This document shows positions 23,099 to 31,562 of a stretch of 50,940 nt of DNA, one piece after another. Where the stretch lies: positions 1 through 50,940 of the forward strand of contig VGRW01000020.1 in NCBI GenBank assembly GCA_016875225.1. Direction: 5' to 3'. The notes under the pieces are model-generated. The model searched no databases. It had not been told where the DNA came from and was given only the letters and a program-made list of their open reading frames with translations. The DNA is from Deltaproteobacteria bacterium. GTDB taxonomy: Bacteria; Myxococcota_A; UBA9160; SZUA-336. The position numbers were made by a program, and so were the translations under genes. Positions within the stretch are counted from its first letter, which is position 1; each line of letters begins with the position of its first letter.

Positions 23099-24273
23099 GG
23101 TCTGGCTCTCCCGGGCTGGCTCGCATCGACGAGCTGGCGCAGCTCGCCGAGGCGCCGCTCGACGTCGGGCGGAACGGTTGCGCCCGATGCGCCGCCGAAC
23201 GCCAGCACAGTGTACTGCTCGAGCACCACGTAGGCCTTCTCCGCGAACGGCCCGCCGGGATCGGTGCGGATCGAGCTCTCGAGGTGCTGCTCGGTCTCCG
23301 ACACCCAGCTTCCCTGCTCGAGCCGCGCTTCGATCGCGCCCAACAAGTAGTAGGCCTCGGCCAGCTCGGCGCGCGAGGAGGAATGGCGCGCGACCAGGCG
23401 GTGCAGGTCGCTCGAGGCCGAGAGGTCGTAGACCAGCGCCGCGCGATCGGCCGGGAACTCGGAGAGCGTGCGGCCGCGCTCGAGCTGCGCGCGCGCGCTG
23501 GCCAGCGTCGGCTCCGCCTTTCCGGATCCGGCGATCTCTCCGAGCTGCGCGATCCAGGCGCGCACGTCGCTGGCGAGGTAGCGCGGCATGTCGGGACGAG
23601 CGGCCAGCTTGGCGAGCGTGCCGCGCGCCCGCTCGAAGTCGCGCTGAACGCGGATGCAGACGACCAGGTACGAGAGGAGCTCGCCGTCGAGGTCCAGCTC
23701 CGCGGGCGCGAGCGACGGGTCGGCGAAGCGCGACTCCCAGAGCGAGAGGGCCGGATCGAACTGCCGGGTCGCGACGTACAGGCGGGCCCGGGCGCGCGGC
23801 TCGAGCGTCGCAACGGCCGGATCGGCCGTGAGCTTCTCCGCGAGCGGAAAGTCGCGCGCCTTGGGCAGCCGGGAGTGGCAGGCGACACAGTTCTCGGTCA
23901 GCTGCGAGACGTAGAACTGGGCTTCGACCATGCGCCCGAGCGCGAAGCGCTGGCGGATCTCGGCGACGTCGCGGGAGAGCGAGCGCGAGATCTGTCCGAA
24001 TCCCGGGTCGCGCGCGCCCGTGTGCCGCTCGACGTCGCTCGACGCCGCGGCCAGCGTCGAGAGCCAGGCCTCGATCCGGGGCCGCGCCGCGGGGGAGGCG
24101 AAGCGCTCGTCGTCGAGGCTCATGGGGAGCAGCTGCGAGAGCGCCTCGAAAACCTGTCCCATCGTCGCGCGCAGGCGGGCGGCCTCTTCGGCGTCCGCGG
24201 CGGACGCGGCGAGCGCGCCGGACGGGGCCGAGATCGCGAGCGCGAGGAGCAGCGAAGAAACTCTCATGGACAT
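23095..24273 (-). CDS. Exported protein with one c-type heme motif (CxxCH)
   Basis: 392 residues. A signal peptide (MRVSSLLLALAISAPSGALA) directs export. A single CVACH at residues 129-133 (Cys129, Cys132, His133) is a covalent heme c site, in a region (FYVSQLTENCVACHSRLP) that resembles cytochrome c' or cytochrome-type helix bundles. The remaining 250 residues are helical and TPR-like, without a second heme site. The ATG at 24273 is chosen over one two codons later because GGGAGGG precedes it at good spacing. The function is unknown; a periplasmic electron-transfer or redox/gas-sensing role is inference. It is coupled to the UspA gene by GTGA. Confidence 0.75.
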   Translation of the reverse strand: MSMRVSSLLLALAISAPSGALAASAADAEEAARLRATMGQVFEALSQLLPMSLDDERFASPAARPRIEAWLSTLAAASSDVERHTGARDPGFGQISRSLSRDVAEIRQRFALGRMVEAQFYVSQLTENCVACHSRLPKARDFPLAEKLTADPAVATLEPRARARLYVATRQFDPALSLWESRFADPSLAPAELDLDGELLSYLVVCIRVQRDFERARGTLAKLAARPDMPRYLASDVRAWIAQLGEIAGSGKAEPTLASARAQLERGRTLSEFPADRAALVYDLSASSDLHRLVARHSSSRAELAEAYYLLGAIEARLEQGSWVSETEQHLESSIRTDPGGPFAEKAYVVLEQYTVLAFGGASGATVPPDVERRLGELRQLVDASQPGRARP

Positions 24274-24364
24274 CCCTCTCCCTCCCTTGCCGAGAGTTGT
24301 AGTAGCGGACTCGCGAACGCGCGCGAGAGTGGCGATCGGCCACACTCGCAGCGGAGAGCCTTCG

Positions 24365-25210
24365 CTAGTCGGGCTTGATCTCGATCTTCGCGACCACCGG
24401 AAGGTGGTCGGAGGCGCGTCGGGCCGCGGCGCTCTGGTGCGTGCGGACGTGTGTCACCAGCACGCCGCGAGCGTAGATCCGGTCGAGCGCGAGCACCGGC
24501 CGCGCCGCGGGCCAGGTCGGCGGCCAGGCCTCGTTGTGGTGCCGCTGGGTGAGCTCGTCCTCGAGCCTGCGGGTCGCGGGGCAGCGGCGCCAGGCGTTCA
24601 TGTCGCCGAGCAGGACGGTCGGCCCCTGGAGTTGAGGGTGATCGAGGAGCTGGTGGACCTGCCGCTCGCGCGTCCGGTCGACGAGCGCCAGGTGGGTGGC
24701 GACCACCGACACGTGGTTCTCGTCGCGCGCGAACTGCGCGGCGATCGCGGAGCGGCGCTCCAGGCGCGAGGCGGAGAGGTCGAGCGTGAAGACCGAAGTG
24801 AGCGGCCAACGGGAGAGGATCGCGTTGCCGAGCTCGCCTCGGCGGTGCACGCGCGTGGAGACGAAGGCCAGGTACAGCCCGAGTGAGTCCGCGAGCTGCG
24901 GCAGCGGATCCTCGGCCTCGAACGGCCGCAGGGCCTCCTGGAGCGCGATCACGTCGCTGTCGAGCTCCGCGATCACCTCGGCAGCCATCTCTGGCGCCCA
25001 TGCGGTGCCCCCGCGCGGGCCGGTCCAGCGGTGGACGTTGTAGGTCGCCACCTCGAGCACGTCGCTCGGGCCGGGGCTCTCGCGCGGCTCGCCGGGCGCC
25101 AGCACCGAGGCCAGGTACGGCACGCGGGCCTGCAGGCGACTGCGCCGCTCCGCGAGCGGGTCCCGCTCGCGCTTCGATCTCGATCCCAGGATTCGCACGG
25201 ATTTCTTCAT
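24365..25210 (-). CDS. Endonuclease/exonuclease/phosphatase (EEP) family protein
   Basis: 281 residues. After a basic 50-residue N-terminus without a signal peptide come the EEP motifs: EVATYNVHRW (Asn), VIALQEALRP (catalytic Glu), VVATHLAL (His), VLLGDMNAWR (Asp, Asn), ALDRIYAR and ASDHLPVVAK (terminal Asp-His). The spacing is that of the phospholipase/sphingomyelinase/nuclease-like EEP group rather than ExoIII. A divalent-metal phosphodiesterase is expected; whether the substrate is nucleic acid, lipid or inositol phosphate is not clear. It is separated from the CxxCH gene by 91 bases and may head that transcript. Confidence 0.88.
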   Translation of the reverse strand: MKKSVRILGSRSKRERDPLAERRSRLQARVPYLASVLAPGEPRESPGPSDVLEVATYNVHRWTGPRGGTAWAPEMAAEVIAELDSDVIALQEALRPFEAEDPLPQLADSLGLYLAFVSTRVHRRGELGNAILSRWPLTSVFTLDLSASRLERRSAIAAQFARDENHVSVVATHLALVDRTRERQVHQLLDHPQLQGPTVLLGDMNAWRRCPATRRLEDELTQRHHNEAWPPTWPAARPVLALDRIYARGVLVTHVRTHQSAAARRASDHLPVVAKIEIKPD

Positions 25211-25301
25211 CGTCCGACCGGCGACGATAGGTTACGCCGGGCAGGGGTGCCCGTCGCGAGATCCCGTGGCATGGTTGGGGCGAACGGAAGGAGATCTGTG
25301 C

Positions 25302-25862
25302 ATGTCCGATGAGCTGGAGCGGCGCCGGCGCGCGCTCGAAGAGGCGTTCTTCAACAAGTACAACGACGAGCTGCTCGCGAAGCTGCGCGCCAAGGAAGCG
25401 GCAGCGCAGCGGAAGAAGGGGCTGGCCGAGAAGACCGGCATCCGCGACGAGAAGGTGCTCGACGATCTTCTCGGCGCTGGCGTCGAGCCGGAAACCCTGG
25501 CGGCGCTGGCGCTCGCGCCTCTGATCCTGCTGGCGTGGCGCGACGGCGTGCTCGAGGACCGCGAGCGGAACGCGATCCTGCGCGCCGCCGACGAGCAGGG
25601 CGTCTCGCACTCCGGCACCGCGTACCAGCTGCTCGAGAAGTGGCTGAACGAGCGCCCGGGCGACGAGCTCGTCGCCGCCTGGAAGGGCTACGTCGGGGCG
25701 CTGCGAACGAATCTCTCCGCGCCCGCCTACGCGGCGCTGCGCAAGGACATCCTCGACCGCACCACCAAGGTCGCGCGCTCCGCCGGGGGCTTTCTCGGCT
25801 TCGGCCGCGTGACCAAGGAAGAGAAGGAGCTGCTCGCGCGAATCGAGGCCATCCTGGCGTGA
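25302..25862 (+). CDS. TerB-like domain protein coupled to a PolB-type exonuclease
   Basis: 186 residues. The middle (residues about 55-125) reads like the TerB/DUF533 helical fold: LAPLILLAWRDGVLEDRER with an acidic pattern DGxLExxER that in TerB proteins can bind metal, followed by paired helices. The ends are charged and helical. No signal peptide or membrane segment. The start has AAGGAG 8 bases upstream. The stop overlaps the next gene's GTG (GTGA), so the two proteins are made together. TerB proteins are linked to stress and phage-defence systems, but a function for this one is not established. Confidence 0.65.
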   Translation: MSDELERRRRALEEAFFNKYNDELLAKLRAKEAAAQRKKGLAEKTGIRDEKVLDDLLGAGVEPETLAALALAPLILLAWRDGVLEDRERNAILRAADEQGVSHSGTAYQLLEKWLNERPGDELVAAWKGYVGALRTNLSAPAYAALRKDILDRTTKVARSAGGFLGFGRVTKEEKELLARIEAILA

Positions 25863-26719
25863 TCAAGAACGTGAAGGAGCGCGTCTGGGCGTTCGACCTC
25901 GAGTGGGTCCCCGATCCGCTCGCCGGCCGCCTCCTTCACGGCATTCCGGACTCGGTCGAGTCGCCGCGCGAGATCATGCAGGCGATGTGGCGCGCGGGCG
26001 GCGCGAGCGACGAGGACCCGACGCCGTTCCTGAAGACCGTGCTGTGCCGGATCGTGTCGATCGCGGTCGTCGAGCGGCGCGTGAAGGGCGAGGACGAGGA
26101 GCCGACGCTCGCGCTGCTCTCGCTGCCGCGCGACCCGCGCAGCGACGACGAGGCGCGCGAGGCCAGCCTGGTCGCGACCTTCCTCGAGGCGGTCGGAAAG
26201 CACCGGCCGCAGCTGGTCGGCTTCAACTCGCAGGACTCCGACCTCAAGATCCTGATCCAGCGCGGTGTCATCCTGGGCGTGCAGGCGGCGGGGTTCGCGC
26301 GCCGGCCCGAGAAGCCCTGGGAGGGGATCGACTACTTCGCGCGCGGCAGCGACTGGAACGTCGACCTGAAGGAGATCCTCGGCGGCTGGGGCAAGTCCGT
26401 CCCGTCGCTGAACGAGATCGCCGTGCAGGCGGGAATCCCCGGCAAGCTCGGCGTCGACGGAAACGACGTCGCCGAGATGTGGCTGCGCGGGCGGCTCGCC
26501 GAGATCGTGGCGTACAACGAGTTCGACGCGCTCACGACCTATCTGGTCTGGCTGCGGATGGCGCACTTCGCGGGCTTCTTCACCGCCGAGCAGTACGCGC
26601 GCGAGCAGCAGCACGTGCAGGCGCTGATCGAGCGCGAGAGCACGACCGGCGGCAAGCCGCACCTGGCGCGGTACCTGAAGGAGTGGGATCGGCTGCGCGC
26701 CGCGATCGCGACGCGCTAG
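25859..26719 (+). CDS. Predicted 3'-5' exonuclease, PolB-like (DEDD)
   Basis: 286 residues from a GTG that overlaps the previous stop. Residues 10-14 VWAFDLEW give the first Asp-x-Glu, QLVGFNSQDSDLKIL the second Asp, and VAYNEFDALTTYLVW the third with a Tyr-x3-Asp arrangement. This is the DnaQ/PolB proofreading type (DNA_pol_B_exo2). It is a stand-alone exonuclease without a polymerase domain and is expected to remove nucleotides from 3' ends using two metal ions, in the cytoplasm. In this window it is only paired with the TerB-like protein. Confidence 0.88.
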   Translation: MIKNVKERVWAFDLEWVPDPLAGRLLHGIPDSVESPREIMQAMWRAGGASDEDPTPFLKTVLCRIVSIAVVERRVKGEDEEPTLALLSLPRDPRSDDEAREASLVATFLEAVGKHRPQLVGFNSQDSDLKILIQRGVILGVQAAGFARRPEKPWEGIDYFARGSDWNVDLKEILGGWGKSVPSLNEIAVQAGIPGKLGVDGNDVAEMWLRGRLAEIVAYNEFDALTTYLVWLRMAHFAGFFTAEQYAREQQHVQALIERESTTGGKPHLARYLKEWDRLRAAIATR

Positions 26720-26742
26720 CGCCAGGCGCCACGCGCTCCGGC

Positions 26743-27306
26743 CTAGACGCGGCCGTGCGACTCGCCGCGCACCCACGCGGTCGCGATCAGGTGCGCGATG
26801 CGAAGCGGCTCGGGGAGCTTGGCCTTGCCCTGGGTCGCGCGCAGCAACTCCAGCGCCTGCTCCGGATCGCAGCCCGCGTGCGCCAGGTAGAGCCCGTCGT
26901 CGGTGCGCAGCGCCGCCGGCGATCGCTCCGCGATTGGAAAGCGCTCGAGCAGGTTCGCGGCCGCGAGCGCCTGCTGCAGCCGGGCGTTGTCGGGCGGGCG
27001 CCGCGTCACGACCAGGACCGGCGTCGCGAGCGCGTCCGACAGCGCGCGCACGTCGATGATCCCGAGCCCGGCGAACGTGATCCCGCCGAGCGCGATCGCC
27101 TGCAGCGAAGCCGCCGCGCGCAAGGCCCCGATCCACTCGATCAGGAACTCGGTCGCGCCCGCGCCGTCGACCGGGAAGTCGCTGCGCGCGACCGCTTCGA
27201 GCAGGCTCGCGCCCTCGCAGAGCGCGCCCACCACCGGCACGCGCTCGCTCTGGCCCTTCACGAACGGCCCCTCGTCGATGCCGAGCACGTGCGGGCCTCG
27301 CTTCAT
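26743..27306 (-). CDS. DUF99 family protein (endonuclease V-like fold)
   Basis: 187 residues beginning MKRGPHVLGIDEGPF, the conserved DUF99 opening (VLGIDDGPF) with an acidic residue that lies at the endonuclease V active site. LQAIALGGITFAGLGIIDV and PVLVVTRRPPD are further family blocks. The Pfam family is described as 'endonuclease dU'; most members are archaeal, with scattered bacterial ones. A nuclease acting on deaminated bases is possible but not shown by the sequence. The start overlaps the phosphofructokinase stop in ATGA, so it is the second gene of that transcript. Confidence 0.8.
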   Translation of the reverse strand: MKRGPHVLGIDEGPFVKGQSERVPVVGALCEGASLLEAVARSDFPVDGAGATEFLIEWIGALRAAASLQAIALGGITFAGLGIIDVRALSDALATPVLVVTRRPPDNARLQQALAAANLLERFPIAERSPAALRTDDGLYLAHAGCDPEQALELLRATQGKAKLPEPLRIAHLIATAWVRGESHGRV

Positions 27307-28544
27307 CCCCCGAAGCGCGCGCGCAGATCGGCCGCCGTCGTCTTGCCCGCGTCGGCGAGGGTCTGCAGCCAGAGCGGGTCGGCCAGGTCCGTGGGGCCGA
27401 GCCGGATCATGTACTGGCGCGCGACGGCGTACGACTCGGAGCGCATGTCGACCAGGCGCACGCGCGTGCGGCCGGTCTTCGCGTCCATCAGATCGGCGAA
27501 CGGCATCGCGACGATCTTGCCGTCCTGGCGCGTGATCATGCAGGAGCTTCCGCCCTCGAGGATCGTGCGCGCGGCGCCGTAGCCGAGGTCGCGCGTGTAC
27601 TCGCTGTCGAACGGGATCGGGTCCGCGCAGCGCAGCTCGTAGCCGATGTCCTTGGCGACGAGCTTGACCGAGATGCCGCGCGCGGCAAAGCGCTCGCGAA
27701 GCTCGTTCTTCAGCACGTTGCCGAGCGGCAGCTCGGAGAGCCGCACGTGGCCGTGGTCGTCGCGCTCCGCCGTCTCGATGCCCTCCAGGTCGGCGGGGTC
27801 GAGCAGCTCGGCGATGCCCTCCGCGAGCACGACCGTGCCGTTCTCGTCGCCGAGCGCGCGGCGCTTGATGATCGAGCCCTCGATCACGTCGGCCAGGCGC
27901 GCGAGCTTCAGCCGCTCGCCGGCGAACTCCTCGGGGATCAGAGTCAGCGTGGCACCCGCGGCCTTGCCGATGCCCAGCGCCAGGTGCCCGGCCTTGCGGC
28001 CCATCGCGACCAGCAGGTACCAGCGGCTGGTCGCGCGCGCGTCCTCCATGATCGTCTCGACCAGCGACACACCGACGTGTCGCGCCGTCTCGAAGCCGAA
28101 GGTCACGATCCCGCCCGGGAGAGGCAGGTCGTTGTCGATCGTCTTGGGCACGTGCACGACCGAGAGCCCGCCGCCGGCCTGTGCCGCGACGCGGCTGGCG
28201 GAGAACGCCGTGTCGTCGCCGCCGATCGTCACCAGCCAGCGCACGCCGAGCTCGCGCAGCGACGCGACCACGTTGTCGAGCTTTCGCGCGTCCTTGGTCG
28301 GATTCGAGCGCGAGGTGCGCAGGATCGACCCGCCGCGGAAGTGGATGCGCGAGACGTCGCGGATCTCGAGCGGGGCCACCTTGGAGGTGTCGAGCTCGGC
28401 CAGGTGCTGGAAGCCGTCGAGCACGCCGAGCACGCGGACGCCCCGGTTTCGCGCCTCGATCGTGGCGGCCGAGATCACGCCGTTGATCCCGGGGGCCGGT
28501 CCGCCACCGACGAGCAGGGCCAGGGCTTGCGAGTTGTCCGTCAT
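27303..28544 (-). CDS. 6-phosphofructokinase, pyrophosphate-type signature
   Basis: 413 residues from MTDNSQALALLVGGGPAPGING. The phosphate-donor loop has GGDDT at 108-112, where ATP-dependent enzymes have GGDGS/T, and PKTIDND at 133-139, where ATP enzymes have PGTIDND. Both substitutions (Asp for Gly and Lys for Gly) are established marks of pyrophosphate-dependent phosphofructokinases. The enzyme phosphorylates fructose 6-phosphate to fructose 1,6-bisphosphate, reversibly if it uses pyrophosphate. The start is preferred over an upstream in-frame codon because MTDN leads directly into the first strand. It is divergent from the AAA ATPase gene and coupled by ATGA to the DUF99 gene. Confidence 0.9.
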   Translation of the reverse strand: MTDNSQALALLVGGGPAPGINGVISAATIEARNRGVRVLGVLDGFQHLAELDTSKVAPLEIRDVSRIHFRGGSILRTSRSNPTKDARKLDNVVASLRELGVRWLVTIGGDDTAFSASRVAAQAGGGLSVVHVPKTIDNDLPLPGGIVTFGFETARHVGVSLVETIMEDARATSRWYLLVAMGRKAGHLALGIGKAAGATLTLIPEEFAGERLKLARLADVIEGSIIKRRALGDENGTVVLAEGIAELLDPADLEGIETAERDDHGHVRLSELPLGNVLKNELRERFAARGISVKLVAKDIGYELRCADPIPFDSEYTRDLGYGAARTILEGGSSCMITRQDGKIVAMPFADLMDAKTGRTRVRLVDMRSESYAVARQYMIRLGPTDLADPLWLQTLADAGKTTAADLRARFGG

Positions 28545-28596
28545 GCGTGGACCGTGCCCCAGGCGGATCGGGGGCACAAGGCTCGCCGACAACGTC

Positions 28597-28602
28597 TAGA
28601 AT
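28597..28602 (+). promoter_or_regulatory. Possible -10 element for the AAA ATPase gene
   Basis: TAGAAT matches the -10 consensus at four of six positions, including the key TA and final T, in the 81-bp divergent gap. No convincing -35 is seen 16-18 bases upstream. Confidence 0.25.
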
Positions 28603-28625
28603 GGGCCGGCGAGGGGATGCGAGCC

Positions 28626-29546
28626 ATGAACGAGATCGAGCGCAAGCGGGCGGCGAACCTGTGGGAGCCGTTCGTGCGGAAGTTCCCGCCGGTGGCGAAG
28701 TCCTGCGATTTCACCGCGTCGCCGGAGATCGGCTTCGGCGACATCGGCGGCTTGGAAGAGGCGAAGGACGAGCTGCTCACCTACGCCTGCGCCGCGACCG
28801 ACCCCGACGTCTACGAGCGCTGGGGCACGTTCCCTCCATCGGGCCTGCTGCTGATCGGCCCGAACGGCTCGGGCAAGACGCTGCTCGCGGCGGCGCTCGC
28901 CACGCGCACCGAGACACCGTTCCTGGTGATTCGCGCCCCGCGACTTGCGCTGCAGATCCTGCACGCGGGCGGAAAGATCGGCGACCTGCTCCAGGCCTGG
29001 CAGGAGACGCTGGCCGAGATCCGGCGCATCACCGTCTACTTCGACGAGCTCGACTTCGCGCACGACCCGTCGCTCGGTGCGCCGCGGCCCGACCTGCCGG
29101 CCTCTCAGCTCGGCGATTTCCTGCTCGAGCTGATCGACGTCACGATCGGCGTGACCGAGACGCTGATGCTGGGCTCGACCAGCCGGCCCGACACGCTCTC
29201 GCCGATCTACTTCGAGCCGGGCCGGTTCGAGCGGATCGTCTCGGTGAATCCGATCGTGCCGGGCGACGTGATTGCGGCGATGGCGATCCACTCGATGGCG
29301 GCCGAGAAGCGCGCCGGGCGCAAGCTCTTCGAGAGCGTCGATTGGACGCGCGTGATCGAGCAGAATCGCGAGTCCTCGATCGGGAACTGGGTGCGGCTGG
29401 TGCACGCGGTGCTGCGCCGGAAGGCGCGCTGCGACGCCGCCGACGACAAGCCCGGCGTGGTGACGACCGAGGATCTGATGAGCGAGGTCGCGCGCTTCAA
29501 GAAGGCGACCGGCCGGCTGCCGGTCGCGAGCGGTCGCTACCTGTAG
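28626..29546 (+). CDS. Stand-alone AAA ATPase of the FtsH/Cdc48-like class
   Basis: 306 residues with one classical AAA module: DIGGLEEAKDELLTY (the conserved entry helix), Walker A GPNGSGKT, Walker B ITVYFDELDF, sensor-1 region MLGSTSRPDTL, and the arginine-finger motif FEPGRFERIV. There is no transmembrane segment, protease domain or second AAA ring. GAGGGG lies 9 bases before the ATG at 28626; an ATG three codons earlier is too close to it. A TAGAAT hexamer at 28597-28602 may be its -10. The partner and substrate are unknown. The glycosidase-like gene follows after 11 bases. Confidence 0.88.
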   Translation: MNEIERKRAANLWEPFVRKFPPVAKSCDFTASPEIGFGDIGGLEEAKDELLTYACAATDPDVYERWGTFPPSGLLLIGPNGSGKTLLAAALATRTETPFLVIRAPRLALQILHAGGKIGDLLQAWQETLAEIRRITVYFDELDFAHDPSLGAPRPDLPASQLGDFLLELIDVTIGVTETLMLGSTSRPDTLSPIYFEPGRFERIVSVNPIVPGDVIAAMAIHSMAAEKRAGRKLFESVDWTRVIEQNRESSIGNWVRLVHAVLRRKARCDAADDKPGVVTTEDLMSEVARFKKATGRLPVASGRYL

Positions 29547-29557
29547 ACGGGAAGGCG

Positions 29558-30379
29558 ATGCTCCTGATTGCAGTTCTTCTGGGGCTCGTCGCCGGCGATC
29601 CGGCGTCCGCTAGCGCCGATTGGCGGCCGATCGCTCCCGGTGTGGAGTCATTGCGGATCTCGATCGAGCCGTCCGATCCGCGCGGCGCAGCCCGGATCGT
29701 CGTGGTCCGGGTCGATCCGCGCTCGTTCGAGCTCGTGCTCGTCGGCCAGGCCGCGACGGGTGAATCGACCGGGCTCTCGGCGCGGGAGTGGGCGCAGGGC
29801 CACGAGCTCGCGATCGCGACGAACGCGGGGATGTTCGGCCAGGACTACACGACGCACGTGGGGTACATGGAGTACCGCGGGAGGATCGACAGCAGCCGGA
29901 TCAACCCATACCAGTCGGTCGCGGCATTCGACCCGCACGACCCGGCGAAGCACCCGCCGTTCCGGATCTTCGACCTCGACGAGCCGGGCGTGAGCGTCGC
30001 GAGCATCCGCAAGGACTACGCGTCGCTGCTGCAGAACCTGCGGCTGATCAAACGCCCGGGTGTGAACCGCTGGAGCGAGCAGGACCAGAAGTGGAGCGAG
30101 GCGGCGCTCGGCGAGGACGAGGCGGGGCGGATCCTGTTCGTGTACGCGCAGACGCAGCACTCGATGCCGGATCTGGTGCGCGTGCTGCTCGCTTCCGGAA
30201 TCGGGATCGTCGCGGCGCAGCACCTCGAAGGCGGGCGCCTGGCGCAGCTCTACCTGAAGCTCGGCGACGTCGAGCTCGAGCTCTTCGAGGGGAGCGAGAC
30301 CGCGTCGGGCAAGACCCGAGCCACGGCCTGGCCGATCCCGAACGTGCTCGGCGTCCGGCGCAGGGCGGCCGCGAAGTAG
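29558..30379 (+). CDS. Exported phosphodiester glycosidase-like (NAGPA/DUF2233) protein
   Basis: 273 residues with a signal peptide (MLLIAVLLGLVAGDPASA). The core carries ELAIATNAGMFGQDY and THVGYMEYRG, the central signature of the DUF2233/NAGPA fold, whose animal members remove N-acetylglucosamine from phosphodiesters and whose bacterial members occur in polysaccharide and spore-cortex biology. Catalytic residues were not checked beyond the NAGMF block. GGGAAGG lies just upstream of the ATG. It follows the AAA gene by 11 bases and probably shares its transcript. Its stop lies three bases from the convergent beta-helix gene's stop. Confidence 0.82.
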   Translation: MLLIAVLLGLVAGDPASASADWRPIAPGVESLRISIEPSDPRGAARIVVVRVDPRSFELVLVGQAATGESTGLSAREWAQGHELAIATNAGMFGQDYTTHVGYMEYRGRIDSSRINPYQSVAAFDPHDPAKHPPFRIFDLDEPGVSVASIRKDYASLLQNLRLIKRPGVNRWSEQDQKWSEAALGEDEAGRILFVYAQTQHSMPDLVRVLLASGIGIVAAQHLEGGRLAQLYLKLGDVELELFEGSETASGKTRATAWPIPNVLGVRRRAAAK

Positions 30380-30393
30380 CGGCTAGCGCCGCT
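30378..30393. terminator. Short hairpin between convergent genes
   Basis: AGCGGC (30378-30383) pairs with GCCGCT (30388-30393) across a TAGC loop, spanning both convergent stop codons. There is no T-run on either strand, so this is at best a weak two-way terminator. Confidence 0.25.
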
Positions 30394-31546
30394 CGTACGC
30401 ACCGACGTCGTAGCCGGCGCCCTGCGGCCGCGGGTTTCCGTCGTGGTCGAACGGCGCCGCGTCGAGCGGCTCGCCGGCGTCGATCGCCGCGCTCGACTCC
30501 ATGAGCCGAACGTCGAAGGTGGCGGCGTCGAGCACGCCGGGATCGACGTTCACGAGATTCGAGGAGATCACGGTGGCCTCGCCCGCGTCGAGGATCGCCG
30601 ATGGATTCGCGAAGACCAGGTTGTTGCGGATCTCGGTGTCGACCGCGCCGTCGTTCACGTCGATGCCCGCGCCCTTCTGGGAGAAGACGGTGTTGTTGTA
30701 GACGCGCGCGCGACGCGCGGTTCGCCCGATCTGGACACCGACGCGATTGCCGAAGATCACGTTGTTGAGCGCGATGTTCTCCTCGCCGCTCGAGAGGATC
30801 ACTCCCGCGCCGCGCCGGCCGATCCGCGCGTTGTCGTAGATGCGGCTGTTCCGCACCACGTTGCGATCGGCGTCGCTCGCGTCGCCGTCGTACACGTGCA
30901 CGCCCCAGCCGGCGTTGCGGTACACGTCGCAACCGTCGATCAGGTTGTCGGCGCCGGTGATGTACAGCCCGTGGTCGAAGTCGCTGCGTCCGTTGTCGTG
31001 AACGCGCAGGCGCAGGAACTCGTTGTGGTGGCCGCCGACGAGGATTCCCTGGCGGCGCGCGTTCATCACCTCGGAGTTCTCGATCCGGATGTGGTGGGAC
31101 GCGTTGCTCGGGCCGAACGTCGACCAGGTGATCTTCACGCCATCGAACTTCACACTGCGCGCGTCGAGCACCAGCCCGCGAAACACGATGAAGCTCGCCT
31201 CCGGACGGGCCAGCGTGATCACGCGCGGCGTGCCCTTGCGAGGCCGGAGCACGACGGTGTCGCCGGGCCAGGCCGCGATCGTGAGCGCGTCCGCCCAGGA
31301 GGTGCCGCCCTGGATCGGCCCGTCCTCGGTGCTCACGCCCTCCGCGTACACTCCCGCGTGCAGGTAGATGGTGTCGCCGGCGCGCGCCGCGTCGAGGCCG
31401 CGGCGGATGGTTCGGAACGGCGCAGCGGCGTCTCCCGGCGCTTGATCGTCTCCGTTCGTCGCGACGTGGAGCTCGGCGGCCGCTGCCGGACGCGCGGCCT
31501 GCAAGAGCAGCAGAGCTGCGGCGATTCCAATCCCGACTCGTCCCAT
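30383..31546 (-). CDS. Exported right-handed parallel beta-helix protein
   Basis: 387 residues. A signal peptide (MGRVGIGIAAALLLLQAARPAAAA) is followed by ELHVATNGDDQAPGDAAAPFRTI, the usual first rung of polysaccharide-lyase-like beta helices ('DGS..NPFxTIxxA'). Repeating rungs follow: HHIRIENSEVMNARRQGILV, NLIDGCDVYRNAGWGVHVY, VRNSRIYDNARIGRRGAGV, NIALNNVIFGNRVGVQIG, RVYNNTVFSQKGAGIDV and IRNNLVFANPSAI. This is the PbH1/Beta_helix (pectate-lyase-like) fold. Possible roles are carbohydrate binding or cleavage in the periplasm or outside the cell; no catalytic set was recognised. A TTG eight codons upstream could extend it but the ATG sits correctly before the signal peptide. Confidence 0.88.
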   Translation of the reverse strand: MGRVGIGIAAALLLLQAARPAAAAELHVATNGDDQAPGDAAAPFRTIRRGLDAARAGDTIYLHAGVYAEGVSTEDGPIQGGTSWADALTIAAWPGDTVVLRPRKGTPRVITLARPEASFIVFRGLVLDARSVKFDGVKITWSTFGPSNASHHIRIENSEVMNARRQGILVGGHHNEFLRLRVHDNGRSDFDHGLYITGADNLIDGCDVYRNAGWGVHVYDGDASDADRNVVRNSRIYDNARIGRRGAGVILSSGEENIALNNVIFGNRVGVQIGRTARRARVYNNTVFSQKGAGIDVNDGAVDTEIRNNLVFANPSAILDAGEATVISSNLVNVDPGVLDAATFDVRLMESSAAIDAGEPLDAAPFDHDGNPRPQGAGYDVGAYERR

Positions 31547-31562
31547 GGCGTGAGCAATCAGG

